DNA from: Streptomyces sp. NRRL WC-3742
GTDB lineage: Bacteria > Actinomycetota > Actinomycetes > Streptomycetales > Streptomycetaceae
Direction: 5' to 3'
NCBI RefSeq assembly: GCF_000720635.1
Contig: NZ_JOCF01000109.1
Coordinates: forward strand, 1 to 17,624
Length of the DNA stretch: 17,624 nt
The notes below the pieces were generated by a model, which was given only the letters and a program-made list of their open reading frames with translations, did not search any database and was not told where the DNA came from. Positions 14,764 to 17,624 of this stretch are shown piece by piece (the stretch's first letter is position 1; the number at the start of each line of letters is the position of its first letter). A program made the translations under genes and the position numbers.

Positions 14764-17067
14764 ATGACCCCGGCCCGCACCACGAGCCGTCGCACCCGAA
14801 CCCCCGCCAAGAAGACGCCCGTCAAGCCCCCCGCGGCCCGCCCGGCCGCCCCGATCGCCGTCCAGCCAGACCCCCTTGCCGAGCTCCCCGCGACCTTCAC
14901 CGTCCGGTCGGCCGCCGACCGCGCGGCCGACGTCCTGGCCCTCGCGGAGGACCAGGCGCTCGCCGTCCTGGAGCGGGCCGCCGAGCAGTCCGGCCGCGAC
15001 CGGGAGACCGCCGCGCAGTGGGCGGCCGAGGCCGAGCAGCTGCGCGCCGACGCCGCCGCCGAGGCCGAGACCGTCACGCAGCGTGCCGACCGGGCGGTCC
15101 GGCAGATCCTCGACCTGGCCAACGACCAGGCCGACCTGATCCTCCAGTACGCCCGGGAGCAGCGGGAGGAAGCCGGCGCCGACGCCCGCGCGGCGGCCGA
15201 CCGGCTGCTGGAGGAGGCCACCGAGCGGGCTGCGTCGCTGCTGGCCGATGCCGAGCAGCGCGCCGCGGCCGTCCGCGCCCAGGCCGAGGAAGAGGCGGCT
15301 CGGATCGTCTCCGCGGCCGAGGAGCGGGCGCAGGCGGTGGCGGCCGGCATCACCGCCACCGCCGAGGAGCGGGCCGCCGAGCTCCTCGCCGAGGCCGAGG
15401 GGGAAATCACCACGGTGCGGCGCCGGGCCGACGCCGCCCTCGCCGATGTCCACGACCAGGTCGCTGGCGCCACGCTGGCGCTGGAGCGTACCCGGGCCCG
15501 GATCGCCGAGGACCGCGCCCGGGCCGAGCAGGACCTGACCGGCGCGCGGGAGCTCGCCGCCACCGTCCAGTGCGACGCCGCCGCGGCCGCCGACCGGACC
15601 CTGACCGAGGCCGCCGCTGCTGCCGAGACGATCCGCACCCGGGCCGCCGCCACCGCCCGCGACATCCTCACCACCGCCGAGACGCAGGCCGAGGAACTGC
15701 GCGCCGACGCCGAGGAGCGGGCCGCCCGCCTCACCGAGGCCGCCCTCGCCGACGCGGACACCGCCCGGGAGGAGGCCGCCACCGCCGTCGACCAGCTGCA
15801 TACCGAGGCCGAGGCCGAGGCGGCGGAGCTCCGGGAGGAGGCCGGGCGCCAGGCCGCCGAGCTCCGGGAGGAGGCCGGGCGGCAGGCCGCCGAGCTGCGC
15901 CGGCGCGGGCAGGCCGACGCCCAGGAGCTCCAGGCCGAGGCGCGGCAGCAGATCGAGCAGGCCCGGCAGTCGGTCGCCGAGCAGCTGCGCCAGGCCAGCT
16001 CGGCCCGTGGCAAGGCGGAGGCCGACGGCCAGCGCCTGCGCGCCGCCGCCCGGCGGGACGCCGATCAGGTCACCGCGGACGCCCTCGCCGAGCTTGCCGA
16101 GACGCAGGAGCAGCTGGCCGCGCTGCGCGCCGAGCAGGCCGAGCTGGAGGCGCGGCGGGCCCAGAAGGAGCAGCGGCGGTGGCGCCGGACGCTGCGCCGG
16201 GCGGTGGCGAACCGGGTTCACCTGGTGCCGTTCCTGCTGACCCGCACGGTGCTCGGGGCCGGCCTGGCGTACACCTCCTACAAGGAGCACCAGCTGGCGG
16301 TCACCGCCGGGATGAACTCCGCGCTGGCGTGGCTGCTGGCGGTGTGTGTGGACGGGTGGGTCGTCGCCGCGACCCGCAGCAAGCTCAAGACGGAGACGCG
16401 GATCGCGCTCGCGGTGATGATGCTGTGCCAGATCGCCGCGATCCTGACCGACCTGCACCTGCTCGGCGTCGCCCAGGACGCTCACGGAGCGTGGAGGATC
16501 CAGTGGCAGCTGGCGATCCCGCTCGCCACGGTCGTCCCGATCGCCATCTGGCGCGTGCACGAGATCATCGACCACGCCAAGGGCGCTCACGGCGAGCACG
16601 GCGTGGGCGCTCCGTCCGCCGACGCGCCCACCGGCACCGGCGGCGGCGCTCACGAGGACCCCACCCCGCGCCCGCCGTACGGCGGACAGCCGCTGCCCGC
16701 CGCCCACGGCGTCCTGCTCCCCGCGCAGAGCGTCTACATCGAGCGCTCACATGAGCGCGAGATCACCGCAGGTGGGGGGACGAATGGCGCTCACCGCGCG
16801 CTGCCGGGCGCTCACCTGCAGACCGCGAACGCTCACCCGCCGGTTGCCCTGACCGGGGCCGCGCTCACCTACGCCCGGCGGGCGACCGTCCGTCAGCTCT
16901 ACACCGCTCTCGACCGTCGCCCGCTCGTCTCCGAGATCCACGCCGCGCTCACCGCCAAGGGTCTGCTCAACGGCGACGAGAAGACGACGCGCTCGACCTG
17001 CCAGCGCGTGCGCACCGATGTGGAGGGCGCCGAGCCGGCACTCAAGCCCGCCGTTCGCTCTGCGTAA
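14764..17067 (+). CDS. Long coiled-coil / multi-pass membrane / HTH protein, Spd-like
   Basis: The 767-aa product starts at ATG 14764 behind AGGAG. The N-terminus is basic and Pro-rich (1-38). Residues about 45-470 are an almost unbroken Ala/Glu/Arg coiled coil, some 60 nm if fully extended. A basic collar (RRWRRTLRR, about 472-480) leads into four hydrophobic segments (about 487-505, 519-537, 546-569, 583-600), the arrangement of the DUF2637/SpdB-like membrane domain. A Gly/Pro/His-rich linker with PPYGGQ follows. A helical region at about 704-760 (ATVRQLYTALDRRPLVSEIH onward) resembles a DNA-binding HTH. It may join septal membrane, TraB and plasmid DNA during spread. The coiled coil is far longer than in Spd proteins I know. 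The 3' third carries the CGCTCAC array. Confidence 0.8.
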   Translation: MTPARTTSRRTRTPAKKTPVKPPAARPAAPIAVQPDPLAELPATFTVRSAADRAADVLALAEDQALAVLERAAEQSGRDRETAAQWAAEAEQLRADAAAEAETVTQRADRAVRQILDLANDQADLILQYAREQREEAGADARAAADRLLEEATERAASLLADAEQRAAAVRAQAEEEAARIVSAAEERAQAVAAGITATAEERAAELLAEAEGEITTVRRRADAALADVHDQVAGATLALERTRARIAEDRARAEQDLTGARELAATVQCDAAAAADRTLTEAAAAAETIRTRAAATARDILTTAETQAEELRADAEERAARLTEAALADADTAREEAATAVDQLHTEAEAEAAELREEAGRQAAELREEAGRQAAELRRRGQADAQELQAEARQQIEQARQSVAEQLRQASSARGKAEADGQRLRAAARRDADQVTADALAELAETQEQLAALRAEQAELEARRAQKEQRRWRRTLRRAVANRVHLVPFLLTRTVLGAGLAYTSYKEHQLAVTAGMNSALAWLLAVCVDGWVVAATRSKLKTETRIALAVMMLCQIAAILTDLHLLGVAQDAHGAWRIQWQLAIPLATVVPIAIWRVHEIIDHAKGAHGEHGVGAPSADAPTGTGGGAHEDPTPRPPYGGQPLPAAHGVLLPAQSVYIERSHEREITAGGGTNGAHRALPGAHLQTANAHPPVALTGAALTYARRATVRQLYTALDRRPLVSEIHAALTAKGLLNGDEKTTRSTCQRVRTDVEGAEPALKPAVRSA
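15826..15891 (+). repeat. 33-bp tandem duplication in the coiled coil
   Basis: Two adjacent 33-bp units (15826-15858, 15859-15891) differ at one base and encode ELREEAGRQAA twice. The 11-residue unit equals a coiled-coil hendecad, so the duplication preserves the helix register. It is probably a recent event. Confidence 0.85.
16479..16952. repeat. Nine CGCTCAC motifs inside the 3' third of the coiled-coil gene
   Basis: CGCTCAC starts at 16479, 16584, 16647, 16744, 16788, 16809, 16830, 16862 and 16946, all on the plus strand. Steps are 105, 63, 97, 44, 21, 21, 32 and 84 bp, close to whole multiples of 10.5 (10, 6, 9.2, 4.2, 2, 2, 3, 8 turns). Codon phases differ: Ala-His (six copies), Arg-Ser-His (one) and Ala-Leu-Thr (two). 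Keeping the motif uses GCT and TCA, codons rare in this genome. It is therefore probably a DNA signal, not a protein repeat. Confidence 0.8.
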
Positions 17068-17086
17068 CGGAGTGCCCAACGTGAGC

Positions 17087-17119
17087 GGCCTCCGGGATGA
17101 AGAAAGCACCCCGGAGGCC
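17087..17119 (+). terminator. Hairpin after the coiled-coil gene
   Basis: GGCCTCCGGG (17087-17096) and CCCGGAGGCC (17110-17119) form a perfect 10-bp stem with a 13-nt loop, 20 bases after the TAA stop. No U-tract follows. It is likely a terminator or 3'-end stabiliser of the 767-aa gene's mRNA. Confidence 0.6.
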
Positions 17120-17213
17120 AAGGCACCCGAGAGTGCCGACTGGCCGGTCTCGTCCCCGGCCCGCCCCCATCGTCCCGCACCGCCGACCCGTCCCCGAAAG
17201 GAAGTGCCGCCCC

Positions 17214-17450
17214 TTGTTCGCCATAGAGCGTGACGCCCAGATCGCCGTCCTGCGCCAGACCCACTTCGAGCGCAGCCAGACCCTGGCCAACGTCCCCGCC
17301 GGCTCCCGCTCCCACGGCCGGCTCCTCGTCGAATGCGAGGACATCAGCGACGAGATCGACCGCCTCAAGCGGTGCATCGACATCCCGCGATCGGTCGCCC
17401 TCGCCGTACCCGTCCTGCTTGCCGTCCTGGTCCTCGCCCTCGTCAGCTGA
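17214..17450 (+). CDS. Small protein with C-terminal membrane anchor (78 aa)
   Basis: The likely start is TTG 17214, with AAAGGAAG upstream at 9-base spacing. The same frame could start at ATG 17097, but that stretch is Pro/Arg-rich, overlaps the hairpin at 17087-17119 and has no ribosome-binding site. The product begins MFAIERDAQIAVLRQTHFER and has a helical, charged middle (CEDISDEIDRLKRCID). It ends in a hydrophobic helix (SVALAVPVLLAVLVLALVS), so it would be tail-anchored with its soluble part in the cytoplasm. No known family is recognised. It is probably a minor membrane partner in the transfer region. Confidence 0.65.
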   Translation: MFAIERDAQIAVLRQTHFERSQTLANVPAGSRSHGRLLVECEDISDEIDRLKRCIDIPRSVALAVPVLLAVLVLALVS

Positions 17451-17531
17451 CCACCGGCCGACCGGCCGTGCTCCCGGCCTGCCGGGCTGTTCCCCGCCTC
17501 GGCGGTACCGCCCAGGTCAGCACTGAGTACC

Positions 17532-17578
17532 TGTGTCTGAACCCCCGGTTTGGGTAGCCTGGAGCCCTAGCCTGGGCT
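17532..17578 (+). promoter_or_regulatory. Possible promoter with duplicated TAGCCTGG
   Basis: TAGCCTGG occurs at 17555-17562 and again at 17568-17575 (13-bp step). The first copy includes TAGCCT, a possible -10, with TGTGTC (17532-17537) a weak -35 at 17 bases. AGCCC (17563-17567) and GGGCT (17574-17578) can pair. No gene is seen from 17451 to the right edge, so a plus-strand gene probably starts beyond the window. Confidence 0.3.
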
Positions 17579-17624
17579 GGTGTCCGAGGACAGCGGGCCG
17601 GTTGGTGAGCGGTGGTGCGAGGAC

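Noticed and set aside
14620..16707. A 695-codon minus-strand open frame opposite the coiled-coil gene
   Set aside because: It is an antisense shadow: Gly/Leu/Arg-rich low complexity produced by reversed Ala/Glu/Arg codons. It also crosses the terminator at 14639-14675.

Overview
This is a very GC-rich window, roughly 70 percent or more. It has GTG/TTG starts, 4-base ATGA/GTGA stop-start overlaps and strong third-position G/C bias. Together with the gene content this points to Streptomyces or a close relative such as Kitasatospora. The genes are those of a conjugative plasmid or plasmid-like chromosomal element. An element-borne dnaB and an initiator-like protein read leftward. A TraB/FtsK-type DNA translocase with spread-type membrane proteins reads rightward. 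No integrase, relaxase, rRNA or tRNA was found.

Layout. (a) 1-4187, minus strand: a replication module of two very small ORFs, a 417-aa initiator-like protein (winged-helix type N-terminus by inference, Cys/His cluster at C334-C348), a full replicative helicase DnaB, and an unrecognised reading frame that runs off the left edge. (b) 4188-4623: non-coding, with a CRP-like dyad, a good hairpin terminator and an 18-bp perfect palindrome. (c) 4624-7765, minus strand: three genes coupled by ATGA overlaps. These are an HTH/P-loop-kinase fusion, a guanylate-kinase-like/HAD-phosphatase fusion, and a 6-phosphogluconate-dehydrogenase-like protein with a DUF1932-type C-terminus. I know of no named system with this composition. 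(d) 7956-8297, minus strand: a short GntR-family repressor, divergent from (e).

(e) 8337-17450, plus strand: the transfer region. It starts at a near-consensus promoter whose spacer holds a dyad, probably the GntR operator. A structured leader follows, then five tiny, largely overlapping ORFs, a 207-aa unknown, a small single-pass membrane protein, two multi-pass membrane proteins, and the 803-aa TraB/FtsK-like translocase. A 288-bp intergenic region comes next. Then a 767-aa protein combines a very long coiled coil, about four membrane segments and a C-terminal HTH-like region. A 78-aa tail-anchored-looking protein closes the series.

The two most striking signals are DNA-level repeats. Just after the traB stop there is an array of GATC-headed 11-bp repeats (one helical turn), partly arranged as a 53-nt hairpin. 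Inside the 3' third of the coiled-coil gene the heptamer CGCTCAC occurs nine times in 474 bp, in all three codon phases, at near-whole helical-turn spacing, and forces codons rare in this genome (GCT, TCA). Either could be the clt locus bound by TraB, or a binding array for another element protein. Likely overall logic: GntR keeps the tra promoter silent, TraB moves double-stranded DNA from a repeat locus, the membrane proteins support intramycelial spread, and DnaB plus its partner replicate the element. The central three-gene operon is accessory cargo.
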